DNA of 48,428 nt, from contig OX485804.1 of assembly GCA_950295325.1 (NCBI GenBank), positions 41,976,001-42,024,428 on the forward strand. The letters are read 5' to 3'. Below, piece after piece: positions 1 to 11,648 of this stretch. How positions within the stretch are numbered: the stretch's first letter is position 1; every line of letters begins with the position of its first letter. Source of the stretch: Polytrichum commune. Its lineage: Eukaryota; Streptophyta; Polytrichopsida; Polytrichales; Polytrichaceae. Below the pieces are notes generated by a model. It was given only the letters and a program-made list of their open reading frames with translations. It did not search any database and was not told the DNA's origin. The position numbers and the translations under genes were made by a program.

Positions 1-92
1 AGAAAACTGTATAGGTGTCAGCATGAGCAGATTTGCCAAACCCACCTCAAGCTCCAGACAAGGAGGAATAAGATACTGCCTCTGCATCTGTT

Positions 93-1612
93 TTACACTT
101 GTGATGATTTTGCAGTGAGGGCTGCTGCTAGTTGCTTGAGGGCATCACTAATGCTATTGAGAGCTCCAATGTACCCAAGCCCAAGCTGCATCGTACCTCG
201 GAGTTTTTCCTGCTCAAACTCGAGCTTTCGCCTCTCCATTTCCATATCTTCCTTGTGGCGTTTGTCTTTACGATCCTCACATAATATCATCGCTTCTATC
301 ACTCTCTTGTTGTTCACCTTCAGGATATATGAGAGGCCTCCTTCCTCAGAGGATGGAGAAAATGAGGATTTCCTCTTTCGCTTCCCTAATATTGATTCTG
401 GGTCACCATCACCATCAGAGTCCTCGGGAACAGAAAATTCTGCATCACTGGCAGTTGGCAGGCTTTGGCTTCTATGAGATGCCCCTACAGGTGCCCACAT
501 TCAGAAAATCTTAGTGATACGGGTGGAGGTGAAAATGCTTTCGTGTTTAGAGGTCACTTCTATATCAGGTAACTAATTTGTGTCAGAGGGATAGACCAAG
601 TTTTGAAGTAACTTGACATACCTGTGTGCCGTAAAGGAGCTGAGGTGTCAAGCTCCCCTGGATCCGCTGGCCTGCCTTTCATGTACCATTCTGCTAAAGC
701 ATTGAAAACCTCCTTGTACAAATTAGGAGGCATGGCTATCTTCTTCCTCTCATCCTTTGACATATCCCAGTATGATTTCTGACCACCAGAAATGTTTTTC
801 TCAAGGTCTTTTACCTTCTTGAACTCAGACACAATCAACTCCCACTTGTCTTGACACTGCTGTGCACTTCTTAGCACTCCACGACTCCAGCCATAGTCTT
901 CTATCCATCTCCATCTCTCTTGTGCAGTTTTGTACCTTTCCTTTAAGTTACCCTTCCTAACTCTGTCAAAGTCCTCCCTTCTTGCTGCCTGTGTAGTGTA
1001 AGGTGATAAGTATATGGGCAAAATTTGATCTCGCCTAACAACTTCATTAAGTACTGTACCATACAGTTTACAAATTTATGTAGGAGTCAAAAGAAGTACA
1101 TTATCTTGAATAGAACTAGTTCATCCTCTATATTGCCCACCCCAAGTGTTTTGATCAAACTCTTCAAGCAACTGAGGGACTCTACAGACATTTTGGTTAG
1201 AAAGCCTTTCACAGCTTCTAAAATGTTGGCTATTGGCCAAACGCTTGCATCACAGGCCCTGCATCAAGCTTCTAAGAAAATACTGGCGTGAGCACTAGCA
1301 CAAGAAAATAGCATAAGTGAATATTGGAAAAGCAGTGCACTAGATTAATCAACATAGCAAAGCTTTCACCAAACATCAATAGGCACTTTATGATGTAATG
1401 TACACCTGCAATACGAGAATCTCAGCTGCTGTCCAGTTTCCTTTTTTGTAGACCCTATTTTTTCTTAAATCTTCTGGCTTTGTCCGATCCTCAAACACAA
1501 CCTCGTTCTCACTTCTTATGTGGCTGTGACCATGATCTCTTTCATCAAGCAGAGAATCCTCCAGTAAGCGGTGGCCCAGTATATTGGGAGGGCGCACTGT
1601 ATGGTCAGCCAT
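93..1612 (-). CDS. Trihelix (GT / Myb-SANT-like) transcription factor, three exons
   Basis: Exons on the minus strand are 1612-1406, 988-622 and 484-93; donors CAG|GTGTAC and CAG|GTATGT and acceptors ACACAG and CTGTAG keep one frame of 321 residues ending at the stop at 93-95. The DNA-binding region starts near residue 57 (GNWTAAEILVLQ) and crosses the first intron into AARREDF, then WRWIEDYGW and the third-helix segment QCQDKWELIVSEFKKV, the spaced tryptophans expected of a trihelix domain, followed by the usual YWDMS...NLYKEVFNALAEWY element. The C-terminal part has an acidic/Ser linker, a basic KRKRK stretch (possible nuclear signal) and a charged helix rich in Glu, Lys and Arg that probably oligomerises. 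Trihelix factors bind GT-type promoter elements in the nucleus. The start is the first ATG after the leader splice site. The family call is firm; the exact subfamily (it recalls ASR3-like members) is not. Confidence 0.85.
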
Positions 1613-1656
1613 CCTCCTTCATCAATCCACACTTTCTTCCCACCTTCACATTTAAT
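1613..1656 (-). other. 5' leader exon 2 of the trihelix gene
   Basis: A good acceptor (GGCTGCAG, minus strand, ending at 1657) lies 44 bases upstream of the trihelix ATG. It pairs naturally with the strong donor at 4200/4199, so the leader appears to be spliced just before the start codon. Confidence 0.5.
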
Positions 1657-4200
1657 CTGCAGCCTTCTTGATCAGCATAGGAAACAGCTGCACTTTATGA
1701 CAAACCAGTCATGTTAAAATCTTGATAGTTGGACATTCAACATGCCAAGAAACGAAATCACTAAAAGTAATTACTCCAAGGATAGATAGGAGAGCAATGA
1801 AGGCAAAAGCCAATAAGAAACTGGGATGAGAACAATGGATCATTTAGACACTTGAGATATAAAGTGCAGTACAAACTTTGTAACTTTCTTACTAATCCTC
1901 AAAAAGCACAACAGTAAACAGCCACTGTTGCTTTCCAGTAGCTTTATGAGCACAGAAAAAGAACAGGTTGTGCACCAACCACCACCAAAGACAAGTCGGC
2001 CACATATTTACATGAAACAGCAAAACTTTAACCATGGTGTTTCCCAAGCAGTGCCCACGTTCAGGTTGCAGGTCTTCAATAGAAGAGTAAACAAGAGCAA
2101 GCAAACCCAAACTGCACACTCGATTTGAGACCAGTCAAGCTATGCAATGCTTTTGCCCTTTAAACTCATATTCATGACCTGTATAGCACTCAGAAGTGCA
2201 TATGGTTTATGCAGACTCAGAATCACTTCCATATTCTTTAAGATCCAAAACTATGTGTATAGAGATAGCAAATTAAGACAAACTCCAGAATTAGTGTGAA
2301 TTACTATGCTTGTGCCCATCCTTCAGCAATTTACTAAGGTGCAGTAAGGTCATGATGAAGAAATGCAGTCAAGCAGTCTAAGCCAAGCCCTTGACAAACA
2401 TAACCAACCTTCTTCTCGCACAAAGCCCTCTTCCTCGTACCACATAACTCTCAAATTTGAATTAGAGCTTACACACTAACAAGCACCTCAACTTATTCAG
2501 TGGAGAATTTTTTTTTGTGAGTTGATATTTATCACTTGTTTAGGTCAGGGATTATATGAACACTCAGAAAGTCTACTTAAATGAAGAGAAAATCCCATTT
2601 CAACAATTAAAGACATTCACAATTTCTAATACACCATCTCATCCGATGTTTAAGCTTTGGTAAGGACTAAGTTCATGTGAATTCACAGGAGGATCTACAT
2701 TTATGCTTGCAACTTCTCTGCGGAAGTCCTTCCCATCAGGATAATTGACACCGTACCATACACTAGGTTAATTTGCAAGTTCTGCATGGGCTAGAATATC
2801 ATGTATATGCTTAAAATTTGAACTCTTCATGGATTGGTGCTGGTTTAGGGTTTAGATGATCCCAGAGCTATTTGAATTAATAAATCTCAACATTAGTCAA
2901 CATGCACCTACGACATTGGCTCTCCCAGCATCCAACTATGTGACAAACACATTCAAAAGGGCCAGAAAAGCTGCACAAGTACATGTTGATAGAAGTCCAA
3001 CATGCTGTATTGATTCAGGCCAGACTGAAACAAAGGCAATAGTGGACCATACTTGACCTCTTTGTCAGCATGCTCTGAAAAAAAATCCTTTGACATAGCA
3101 GAAGATGATTCACAAACTACTGTGATGTGTACTTAAGTAAATACTTTCGCAGCTTCAGCTCAAGAACCTCAACACCATCAGGATATCAGAACATTACAAG
3201 GATTAGCTTGCTGTGTTGGAGCTAAAATAAGTCAACGAATAACATCTCCCAAATTTAGAGGCACATCCTCTGAATATAACTCTACGCTACAAGATCCTAA
3301 TATCATCCTGCAGGTTACCAAAAAATCATGGCTCTACCAATTACATGTCTTGAAAGATACCCAGCTTCCACGAATTTGTTTTTTGGTCAAGATTTCAATC
3401 GTAATCTTATGAACACAAATGAAGTGTTTCGGATTTCAATTAGGGTGAGTGCCCATAGAACAACAAATATCATCCTACCAGACTGTTTGAATCACTTGAG
3501 CAGCGGAATGATGAATCAACTTTCCAAAATTGCACGCACACTTGTATTCAAACAACCAATCCTTTGCAATGATTTTCTATTTGCCTTCATTAATTCCTAG
3601 TTTCTCCAAGTATCACATCAATACACATCATGCAATCCATCATGTGATCCATCCCCCTCCCCGACTTACATCATGATTGTTAAGAGAATAATAATTCAAA
3701 CTTTCCGAGGTTTTTTTCCTACCTTCTCATGCTTAAGAGCTCGCAAGCCTCAGAGAATTTCCAAGTCAAGGGAACTGCCCGCCAAACGAAGCACTCCTAA
3801 TCCACCTGCTTTCAAAAATTCCATTTCCACCATAACTCCTCCTCCTCTTACTATACGGAAAGGAGGATGGAAAACCTTCTGGATGCATTCAGGACACGGA
3901 ATTACGCCCCAGAATAGACTCGACCAAGCAAGCAAGGACGCCAAAACCAAGGAGGAGCCTCCTCGCTCGGTACCATATGAAATCTCGAATCTATTTTTTG
4001 CTTCCGTAATGCGGCCACAAACATCAATCACCTAAACCTCAAGGAATCTATTGCACACGTGACCAATCCACCATTATCATCCCCGAAAAAGGAAGGGAAA
4101 TAAAAGCACCCCTTCCCCCTCCCGGCCCCCAAATACGCAATTCTGGACAGAAATGCACCGAAAAAAGTGCGGCCATAACGAGAAGTTGAGAAATACTCAC
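1657..4200 (-). other. Leader intron of the trihelix gene
   Basis: About 2.5 kb between the leader donor GAAA|GTGAGT at 4200 and the acceptor at 1657. I find no convincing coding sequence on either strand; the short frames here have no family features and no splice context. Long leader introns are common in plant regulatory genes and often enhance expression, but that role is inference here. Confidence 0.45.
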
Positions 4201-4361
4201 TTTCGGGCATCCGAGGAGATCGATAAATCGGCCACAATTGCGCGTGGAGAGATTCTTGCGTGCGATGATCTGCCGAAGCAGCTCCGAGGGTTTGGTCCCG
4301 CGTCCGGCGACAAGAGCAGAACGGGCCGGGCCGGGCCGAGCGGAAGCGCGGGGATGGGTTC

Positions 4362-4422
4362 TGGCCTGGGCTGGGCTGGGCTGGGTTTCGTATGGGCTGG
4401 GCTGGGCTGGGCTGGGCTGAGG
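4362..4422. repeat. CTGGG short tandem repeat
   Basis: Two runs of CTGGG/GGGCT units, at about 4362-4385 and 4397-4422, are separated by a short TTTCGTAT insert. They lie in the presumed leader exon of the trihelix gene, so copy-number change could affect its mRNA leader. Confidence 0.85.
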
Positions 4423-4429
4423 TCGGGGA

Positions 4430-4462
4430 GAGAGAGAGAAAGAGAGAGAAAGAGGGAGAGAG
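4430..4462. repeat. GA microsatellite
   Basis: Imperfect run of GAGAGA with AAAG interruptions; on the minus strand it is the CT-rich start of the trihelix leader. Confidence 0.85.
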
Positions 4463-4702
4463 AAGGTAAGGCTTTATCAAACCCTAACTTACTAAGTTAG
4501 GCCTTTCTTTGTGTTGTGCCTTTTTGAGTCCTTTCCCATTGGCATGGGAAATCCACAATGTCCGAGTCGGCCCCACCTTTTCAACTCGGCTTAGCCACCA
4601 ATCGGATCCCAAAAACAACAATAATATTAATACACATGGCCACGCCCAAAGAATCATCATTCCGTCACGTGAGAGTCATGGTGGCCCCTTCCCATGTGGA
4701 TT

Positions 4703-4941
4703 GGAATTAAGGTTAGTAAGTGGGTCTTAAACGGTCACTTTCCATCACGCACCCAGTTCTCCTGGGATATGGTTTACATAATGGGTGAGAGGAGAATGGA
4801 TGACGAGCTGCAATATGCAGGCTGCCATTAAGGTAAGTGTGGTTTTAATACGTCACTTTTCTATATGCTCTCAACATTCTCATGGGATATGAATAACATA
4901 AAAGGGCGAGAGAAGAGTGGATGACAAGCTACAATATGTTT
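4703..4941. repeat. Diverged tandem duplication, two units of about 120 bp
   Basis: Units at 4703-4820 and 4824-4941 share the same ordered landmarks: ATTAAGG, a CACTTTYC segment, CATGGGATAT or CTGGGATAT, ACATAA, GAGAGRAGARTGGATGAC and AAGCTRCAATATG. They are clearly homologous but diverged. No coding content. Confidence 0.7.
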
Positions 4942-5509
4942 ATGCAACTTGAAATGATCACATGTGTGATTTGCAATTGCAAATGAAACTAGACAATTTC
5001 CAACATGGTCTACGTGCCAAAGTTGTATGTGGAGTTACAATTGTCCACATTAGGGCCACATATTATGTTGCGTTTTATGTTGTAATGTAACTTATAAGAT
5101 ATCGATGCAACCCCACTTATTCCCAACACTTTGGCAAGTACGTGTACTTGGACTAATCCGATTTCACGTTAAATATCTAGTTAATTCAACCATTCAAAGT
5201 GGATTGAAAAACCATGCAACTCGCAAAATTTCAATCATGTACCGATTTCTTCCAGAATTTCAAAGTCAAATGTTCCAAAGTCCATCGTGGTCATATAGGG
5301 GCCTCCGTTTGTGCTATCCATATAGGTCATGCTCCACCTTTTGCTTGGGATAAAGTGTTGCTTGAATAACCTATTATGGCCTTGCCTAAAAGCCTATGGT
5401 TGTGAGAATGTGGGACTTGCCACACTTGCCTATACATGATGCCTTACATATAAAGTTCATCGAGGCACAGAATTGGCAAACGCCGTGTCCCCACCTATGT
5501 TAGCTCAAC

Positions 5510-5734
5510 ACTAAATAGTGTATTTAGTGTCACCTACTCTCGGAGTTACACAATGCTATATCTTTTGACTATTGATGTGTTTTTTTACCAAGTAAAGATG
5601 GTGTTATCTTATAATGTCCAAACAACCAATTCGACCTCTGATGACAAAACGAAAAATGAGGTTTACAATCTATACTTATAACATTGTGTAATTTCGAATA
5701 GTAAGTGACACTAAAAACAATATCTAGTGTAGTC
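5510..5734. mobile_element. Small hairpin-ended CACTAAAT MITE
   Basis: The left end reads CACTAAATAGTGTATTTAGTG and then TCACC; the right end is GTGACACTAAAAACAATATCTAGTG. Each end can fold on itself and the two ends are inverted copies. It shares this structure with the elements at 13.5, 34.9 and 35.3 kb. The family has CACTA-like termini, but I find no clear target-site duplication. Confidence 0.5.
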
Positions 5735-6520
5735 CCCTTCATAGTGTGCTATATATGTGGTGGACATGCCAACATATGCATAACCACTATTAGATTCCCA
5801 TATACACCAACTAGAAAACTAATAAGTAGGATAAAAAATACAAGAATAAATGCCAACGAAAGCTAAGGAAGTATACCCAACTGCAAAGTGTCCATAGGCA
5901 CCTGGCTAGTCTGGTTATTATAGTGCCCACCCCGAGAGGGGTTAGTAGTCATGCACCACTGGTATTATGTCTTGAGGGTATAATACCAAGGGTGGGTCGA
6001 ACAGGCATTCCAATCACGCTGATCGCATGGTCAACATTTCTTCTCTCTGGTGGACATGCCATATGTGCATATGGGTTGTGGTATGCCTCTACGTGGTATA
6101 TATTTCCTTGGAAATCAAGTAACAAGTATTATGTGCATTGTACCCTAAATAATAGGTGTCAAGAATAGATTATAAACATAAATAGGTGCACATGTGTGTT
6201 GGATTAAGCATGGGTGCATGTTGTGAGCACTTCCAAATATGTGGCCCTATCGTATTGTTAATTTTTGTGTGAATGGTGTCAACATGTTATATAGCTAAGT
6301 AAATCCGGAACAATGCCACATAATGTTCACAATTTTTATCTACAAAATTTTCGATCAAACTTCATATGTTCCGACTTCAACTCAATGAACAATTCATGTA
6401 TACTTCACACTATCTATTCAAACATCAATGTGTATTCTAAACAACACACAATACTCTCACATGTGGCAATCATGTGTTACAATGATGCCACCACACGACC
6501 ATCTCGTTCATCTTGTTTGT

Positions 6521-6962
6521 GAACAAGAAAACGGTAGAACAGTGAGACTTTGTCCTTTTTTTATGAAAGACTACAACTGTAGTTATCCACTTTGCTCATG
6601 CTAGTCCATGATCATTTACTATACTTATGACCAAACCTTTCGTGGATTTTGTGCACCTTCTTCTCAAATGCGGGTCGAGGATTGAAGCTACTCATTTATC
6701 ACTCGAATTTTTTATATATAAATAATTAGCAACTGCCAAAATAACTATAGTTAATTCGATTTTTTTTCAATACATTTTAGGGAGCAACTATAGTTAACTA
6801 GATATATATAACTATAGTTGACATCCACATTAAATAAACTAGACCAAACATAGCAAGAACAAGTAACGTCCAAGTGTGAACGCAAAGTGGTTAGAAAATT
6901 TGCTCATGAAACAAAGAAGTCGATGCATAGTCTCTGTCCTATGGACATAGCCAACAAAGTGA
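6521..6962 (+). repeat. Dispersed repeat, copy 1
   Basis: It matches the reverse complement of 41717-42140 over nearly its full length, with shared blocks such as GACTACAAYTGTAG, GAGAAGAAGGTGCAC (complement) and AACTATAGTTAACTAGAT. Similarity stops at the same relative points at both ends, so this is a unit that moved. The coding capacity is nil and the class is unknown. Confidence 0.65.
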
Positions 6963-7639
6963 ATTCTCACTTGCAATGGACAACACTCAAATCAAATGAG
7001 GAATTTGGTGCATATTGTTGTCATGTACATTATGCCAATGTATTTCATCTTTTTTTGAGCACAATAAAGTTTGGGCCAAAACTTATGAGATTCAACTTTT
7101 ATTAGTCCAAGGTTATCCTCAATGTTAGATTCTCCTTGTTGGAGGTTAGCTTTGTGCATAATGTAGCTCTCTAGCAGCTTGGGTAGAAATTTGATTCATT
7201 TTAAAGGTGCCTACATTTTTGGGAAGTTCATTTCGTTGAGTGTCCCCCCTAAAAAAGAAGTAACATTCAAAGAGTGCCTAAAATCATAACAATGCAAGTG
7301 ACATTCACTGGAATCCAACAAAGTAGCATCAAATAAAAATAAAAATTGTTGCCAAGCAAAACCCTGGCATACAAGTAAAAGACAAACTTTAGGGTAAGGA
7401 ATGTTGGTTACGGGAAGTGTTTAGGTTAATAAGAGTTGCCATAGATGAAATTAGGAAAACCATCCATGAATTACATAAATGACTTGGACGAATGTCTAGC
7501 TTGTTTTAAAATTATTTTTTGAATCTGCCCAATTTTAGAATATTATTTTATGGGTTGCCTGACTTACTTTTGCACTTTAGTTAATTATTAGGCAAAAAGG
7601 TGCCCAAGTTGCGAGAGTCATTCCTTGACGTCAACAACA

Positions 7640-8068
7640 CATGGGGAGGTCACTCCATTGTAAAGTTGAACAACCACGTGCGAACACTTTACATGTAAAA
7701 AAATCCTACTCTTTACATAAAGCATCACCAAAATGGGTCAAACTTTTATCAATTTTTTTTTCATGAGTAGATATACACGGTACTTATTACACAGTAAGAA
7801 ATAACAACTAAATTTGACGATTTTATTTATTTTAATAAAACATACCATTTCTAACTAGAATGACGTAGAATTGAACTAAAAAAATTACTACAAAAATGAA
7901 GATGACCTAAATTTTCAAAAAACAAAATACGAAAGATACTATCAATGGTTATGTATATGTAGAAAAAAATATCTTACAATTTTAAATTATCTATGGCATG
8001 TAATATAGGGGTAGCAAACTTTGTTCGCACGTGATGTTCAACTTGACAATGGAGTGACCTCCCTGTGC
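7640..8068. mobile_element. hAT-like MITE with 8-bp target duplication
   Basis: The 429-bp element is flanked by perfect direct repeats CAACAACA (7632-7639 and 8069-8076). Its terminal inverted repeats run about 46 bp, from CATGGGGAGGTCACTCCATTG on the left and CACAGGGAGGTCACTCCATTG on the right (complement), and extend inward to ACGTGCGAAC. The interior is AT-rich and non-coding. The 8-bp duplication and CA..GGG ends fit a non-autonomous hAT element. Its interior is homologous, inverted, to the element at 39712-40119. Confidence 0.85.
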
Positions 8069-8529
8069 AACAACATCATGTGAGTGGCCAATCAAATAAA
8101 AGTATGGCAGCAAGTTGGATGAAATATCTTGCACGTCAATGGTGGTCATGGTCCGAGATGACCCTAAACTACCAGATGACAATGGAGAGGTACCCAAATA
8201 TGAACAGAGGGGTTGGCAGTTCCCGGTTGTAAAATCTTCTCTCTACTTGACGGAAAAACCAAGAGCCCACCCACCGCAAGGTAGGTAGTAAACCCTACCC
8301 TTCACCAAAGGGGATTCTTGAGCAGGGTAGGGCTGACGGGCTCAAATTCATTTCGGATTGCCTGACGTTGTATATTATTCAATGGTGGTCCAAAATTTTA
8401 TTATCAATGAAACACACCTCTAAGAGAGAAAGTGAATGCACATACACTTATGCCAAGGAAATCCATAATGTTCATCTTTGATTGGCTAAAGTATTAATGT
8501 TGAATGAACCATGGTGAAAGAATACCTAC

Positions 8530-8893
8530 ACAAAATATTGTATTTAGTGTCATATGGTAGTTTATGTCATTGTGGTAACTTTTCTAGTGACACTTCTTAT
8601 GAATAAGTTTACAAGTATTGTCATCCCAACTTACTTTTACTTCATCCAAATGCCAATTATTGGAACAAAGTTTGGTTATTTGTGCATCCTAGCATTTTTC
8701 TAATGAAATATTGTCATGGGTAGTTGAACATTTGGATGAGAAATCAAATAGTAAGTGACAATATTTGCAACAGTGTAAATCTATAATGCCCAATTTTTTT
8801 TCTTCAGGGAATGACAAATAATGTCATGTTTGCATTTAGTGTTGGTAGACTCCATGAGCGGTTTACAATTAGTATTGAGCAAGACACATAGAA
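8530..8893 (+). mobile_element. Remnant of a hairpin-ended CACTAAAT MITE
   Basis: The segment runs from a GTATTTAGTGTCATATGG end to AATTGGTGACACTAACG. Its reverse complement matches the element at 13.5-14.2 kb in blocks (for example the TTATGAATAAG / CTTATTCATAAG segment). The outer terminal hairpins are degraded. Confidence 0.6.
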
Positions 8894-9480
8894 TTGGTGA
8901 CACTAACGAGCCACTCGGGGCCCAGACCCCACCGTTGGTGGGAGGAGGAGGCCCCTCGTAGGAGAGGCGGTTCATTTGGAACGCAACGAGGGTATGCGGG
9001 TGTGAAGTTAAGACGAAACTCAATCATGGTGTGCTCAATAACAGGGGGGGATACGTATTTGAGGATCACAAAGATAACTCCATTTGAATGTCATGCACAC
9101 CAAACCCAAAAATTTGAAACCTTCCAGCATGTAAAAAGAAGATTAATTACTGTGGTAGGGTGTTTCTGCAATTTTTATTTGTAAAATAAACATAGGCTTG
9201 CTATAAAACTCAAACACTTGAGTACACTGTTTATCTCATTTAGTGAGGGTGGGATAATAGTGCATGTGGGAAGTTAGTGAAGGTGATACTAAATTTCTTC
9301 ATGCTATGAAATTAGTGCCACCGTAAGATCTAGGAACCATTGTTCATCCCGGCACTGTTCATTGAAAGTACCAACAATTTCTACTATAAATAATATACTC
9401 ACAACAAAATTGTTCACAACATTCATGCTATTCATACCAACATCAAATTTTCCTTATTATCTAAGTTTCTTTCCCAAATT

Positions 9481-9588
9481 AGTCTAGTTCAAGTGATATG
9501 AGGTGAATCAACAACAAACCTATAGGGGGTCAAGTTTTGATGTTGGATGGATGAGATATACGCTTGTATGCAATAATTCCTCCCCTCC
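9481..9588 (-). mobile_element. Solo end of a Mutator-like MITE
   Basis: Read on the minus strand, it starts GGAGGGGAGGAATTATTG and continues through CTCATCCATCCAACAT and CCCCTATAGGTTTGTTG. It is homologous to the left part of the element at 13887-14150. The opposite end is absent, so this is a truncated copy. Confidence 0.6.
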
Positions 9589-9658
9589 AAATATTTTGGA
9601 CTTGTGTATGCAGGTAGATTACGTGGTTTATTCACAAACAGGTAGGTTTCATGAAGGG

Positions 9659-9788
9659 ACAGTCGAGTAAGCATAGTGAACTGAAATGTTTTACAAACAA
9701 CACACATCATCACAAGTGCAGGATAAAGTGTCGAGCAAGTCCATTTCACTTTATATAATAATGCTAAAAGTACAATTGATGTTGGGAT
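9659..9788. repeat. Direct repeat, copy 1 (partner at 11463-11591)
   Basis: Nearly identical to 11463-11591, including GTAAGCATAGTGAACTGAAA, TTTTACAAACAACACAC, CACAAGTGCAGGATAAA and ATAATGCTAAAAGTAC. The two copies bracket the inverted helicase duplication, which points to a composite or rearranged mobile element. Confidence 0.75.
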
Positions 9789-10316
9789 GACAGCCTAGTG
9801 TTGATGTCCAATTGCCTGGGGTAAGAGAATCTCTCAGATGGCACATAGTATACTCCAGTCCCATAATTTAGGTAATACTTGTCCCAAGAAAACTTTGATG
9901 TGTCGATTTTCCCCCCCCTAAATAACCCTTTGAGGATCTGTGTTGAAGTTTATGTTCATGATTCTTTAACGACCAAAAGAGCGTTGATTCAGCTCCCAAT
10001 AAAGTTCTCCCTACAAGTTTGTAAATTTGAGCCCGTTGAGCAAATTTGAGCGTACTCAAATTTCAAGCACACAGCTGCTATACACAGAGCCATGACACAT
10101 ATCTTAATTAGCAAACAATTTGCAAGATGAAGCACGAGGCTTCAAATAGCACTTCGTTTTGATATTTGAGACAAGGTCAACAACACATTGAACAACCATG
10201 AACGGTAAGGATAATTACCAGTTGGAAGGGCTGATATTGGCAATCATGGTTGTCTTGGACTGTAACCCTCTGAAAGAAGTTGAGGTGACGGGGCCGCCCT
10301 TGACTTGAGTGGTTCA

Positions 10317-10652
10317 TAATGGTGAGGATCATGTTGTATCAGGAAGTGGGCATGGAATGAAATATGAAGGTTGCAATTTTCTTACAATCTTTAGGTTTTG
10401 CCTATTTGTTGTTCTAGATAGCATGACGTAAGTTAATCCAGGGGCGAATGCGTTTTGAATATCAATAATAACTTTGGTTGATATTGTTGCACCTTGTGAT
10501 TTATGGTTGGTTATTGCGTATGCTAGAACAATTGGGAATGACGCTTTGTAATAATATTGTTCGTATGTGTACTTGTGTTGGAAATTATGTCGTTTTAAGG
10601 AGATTTGCGTCGAGGTCCCGATGATTTGAACACCAATTGGTTGTGACCACAC
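10317..10652 (-). pseudogene. Pif1-type helicase C-terminal fragment, left arm of an inverted duplication
   Basis: The open frame (minus strand, 107 residues) carries FPIVLAYAITNHKSQGATI followed by FAPGLTYVMLSRTTNRQ and LKIVRKLQP. This is the HKSQG and YV.LSR signature (late helicase motifs) at the C-terminus of Pif1/RecD2-type superfamily-1 helicases, found in Helitrons and related mobile elements. The upstream Walker A/B part is missing, so it cannot be an active helicase. It is repeated in opposite orientation at 10737-11066. Which transposon it came from cannot be told from this piece. Confidence 0.7.
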
Positions 10653-11066
10653 CTCGGTTGTCTGTATGGACCGATGTTACCGTTGCGGGTGCACCGTTGA
10701 CAACTCCTTTTGCGATATTGACATTCGATGTGAACATAACCATTGGTGTTCAAGTCATCGGAAACTCAACAAACATATTCTTAAAACGACACAATTTCCA
10801 ACACAAATACACATATGAACAATATTATTACAAAGCATCATTCCCAATTGTTTTAGCATATGCAATGACCGGCCACAAATCACAAGGTGCTACAATATCA
10901 AACAAAGTTATTGTTGATATTCGAAACGCATTCGCCCCTAGATTAACTTACGTCATGCTATCTAGAACAACAAATAGGCAAAACCTAAAGATTGTAAGAA
11001 AGTTGCAACCTTCAGATTTCATTCCATGCATGCCCACTTCCTGATACAACATGATCCTCACCATTA
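10637..11066 (+). pseudogene. Pif1-type helicase C-terminal fragment, right arm of an inverted duplication
   Basis: The plus-strand open frame carries FPIVLAYAMTGHKSQGATI, then FAPRLTYVMLSRTTNRQ and LKIVRKLQPSDF. It aligns with the left-arm protein over about 96 residues with roughly 11 differences. The two arms run outward from a ~90-bp centre, so neither reads into the other. The N-terminal helicase motifs are absent, and one substitution (FAPGL to FAPRL) falls in the conserved segment. A transcript across the locus would fold into a duplex of over 300 bp. Confidence 0.7.
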
Positions 11067-11462
11067 CACACGACTCGAAACTTTCATGTCTTAAAACAAA
11101 CTTGGAAGACACACATGTACTCTCAATATATACTTATGCTGGTACACACTTCCCTCAAAAGTTAATCATGGTCTTGCCTTGTAACTAAAGCCTTGTAACA
11201 TAAACCATGCTAGTTTTATTACAATAGAATTAGTTCAGGGTTTATTTTGTATGCTGAAGAATAACTCATTGAATTTAATTCTTGGGCAGGGCGCCATTTC
11301 CAAAAAACTCAATTCCAGGAGGGTCCTAAACTGTTAGCACCTTACCTGCTCAAGCCGTGGGATAGGAAGCCCCCGAATTCGAGTACACACCCACTGTGGC
11401 ACAACTCCATAACCTTGCTGTCCTTTCCATAACATAATAAAATTGGATTAGGTTTCATTGGC

Positions 11463-11591
11463 ACAGTCAAGTAAGCATAATGAACTGAAACATTTTACAA
11501 ACAACACACAACATCACAAGTGCAGGATAAATTGTCAACCAAGTCCATTTCATTCTATACAATAATGCTAAAAGTACGATTTATGTTGGGA
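11463..11591. repeat. Direct repeat, copy 2 (partner at 9659-9788)
   Basis: Second copy of the repeat described at 9659-9788, same orientation, with a few substitutions. Similarity does not continue past either end. Confidence 0.75.
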
Positions 11592-11648
11592 AATTAAAAT
11601 AAAACATAGGGCAAAAAAAAAAAAAAACAAACAAATGTTGCACATACC

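Larger units (their letters stand above)
4201..4480 (-). other. 5' leader exon 1 and transcription start area of the trihelix gene
   Basis: Reading the minus strand, a CT-rich tract (4430-4462, seen as GA repeats on plus) is followed by a GC-rich segment and ends at a consensus donor GTGAGT at 4200. A CT-rich tract at the 5' end followed by a GC-rich leader is typical of plant transcription starts. No TATA box stands out upstream. The exact start of transcription cannot be placed. Confidence 0.45.
4945..7630. other. Gene-free stretch with repeat remnants
   Basis: No credible gene on either strand. It contains a small CACTAAAT element (5510-5734), a 9-bp hairpin arm pair TGGTATTAT/ATAATACCA at 5960-5988, and a dispersed repeat (6521-6962) whose inverted copy lies near 41.7-42.1 kb. 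Short frames here lack family features. Confidence 0.6.

Noticed and set aside
115-514. Plus-strand frames over the trihelix last exon
   Set aside because: Antisense shadows of a well-supported coding exon.
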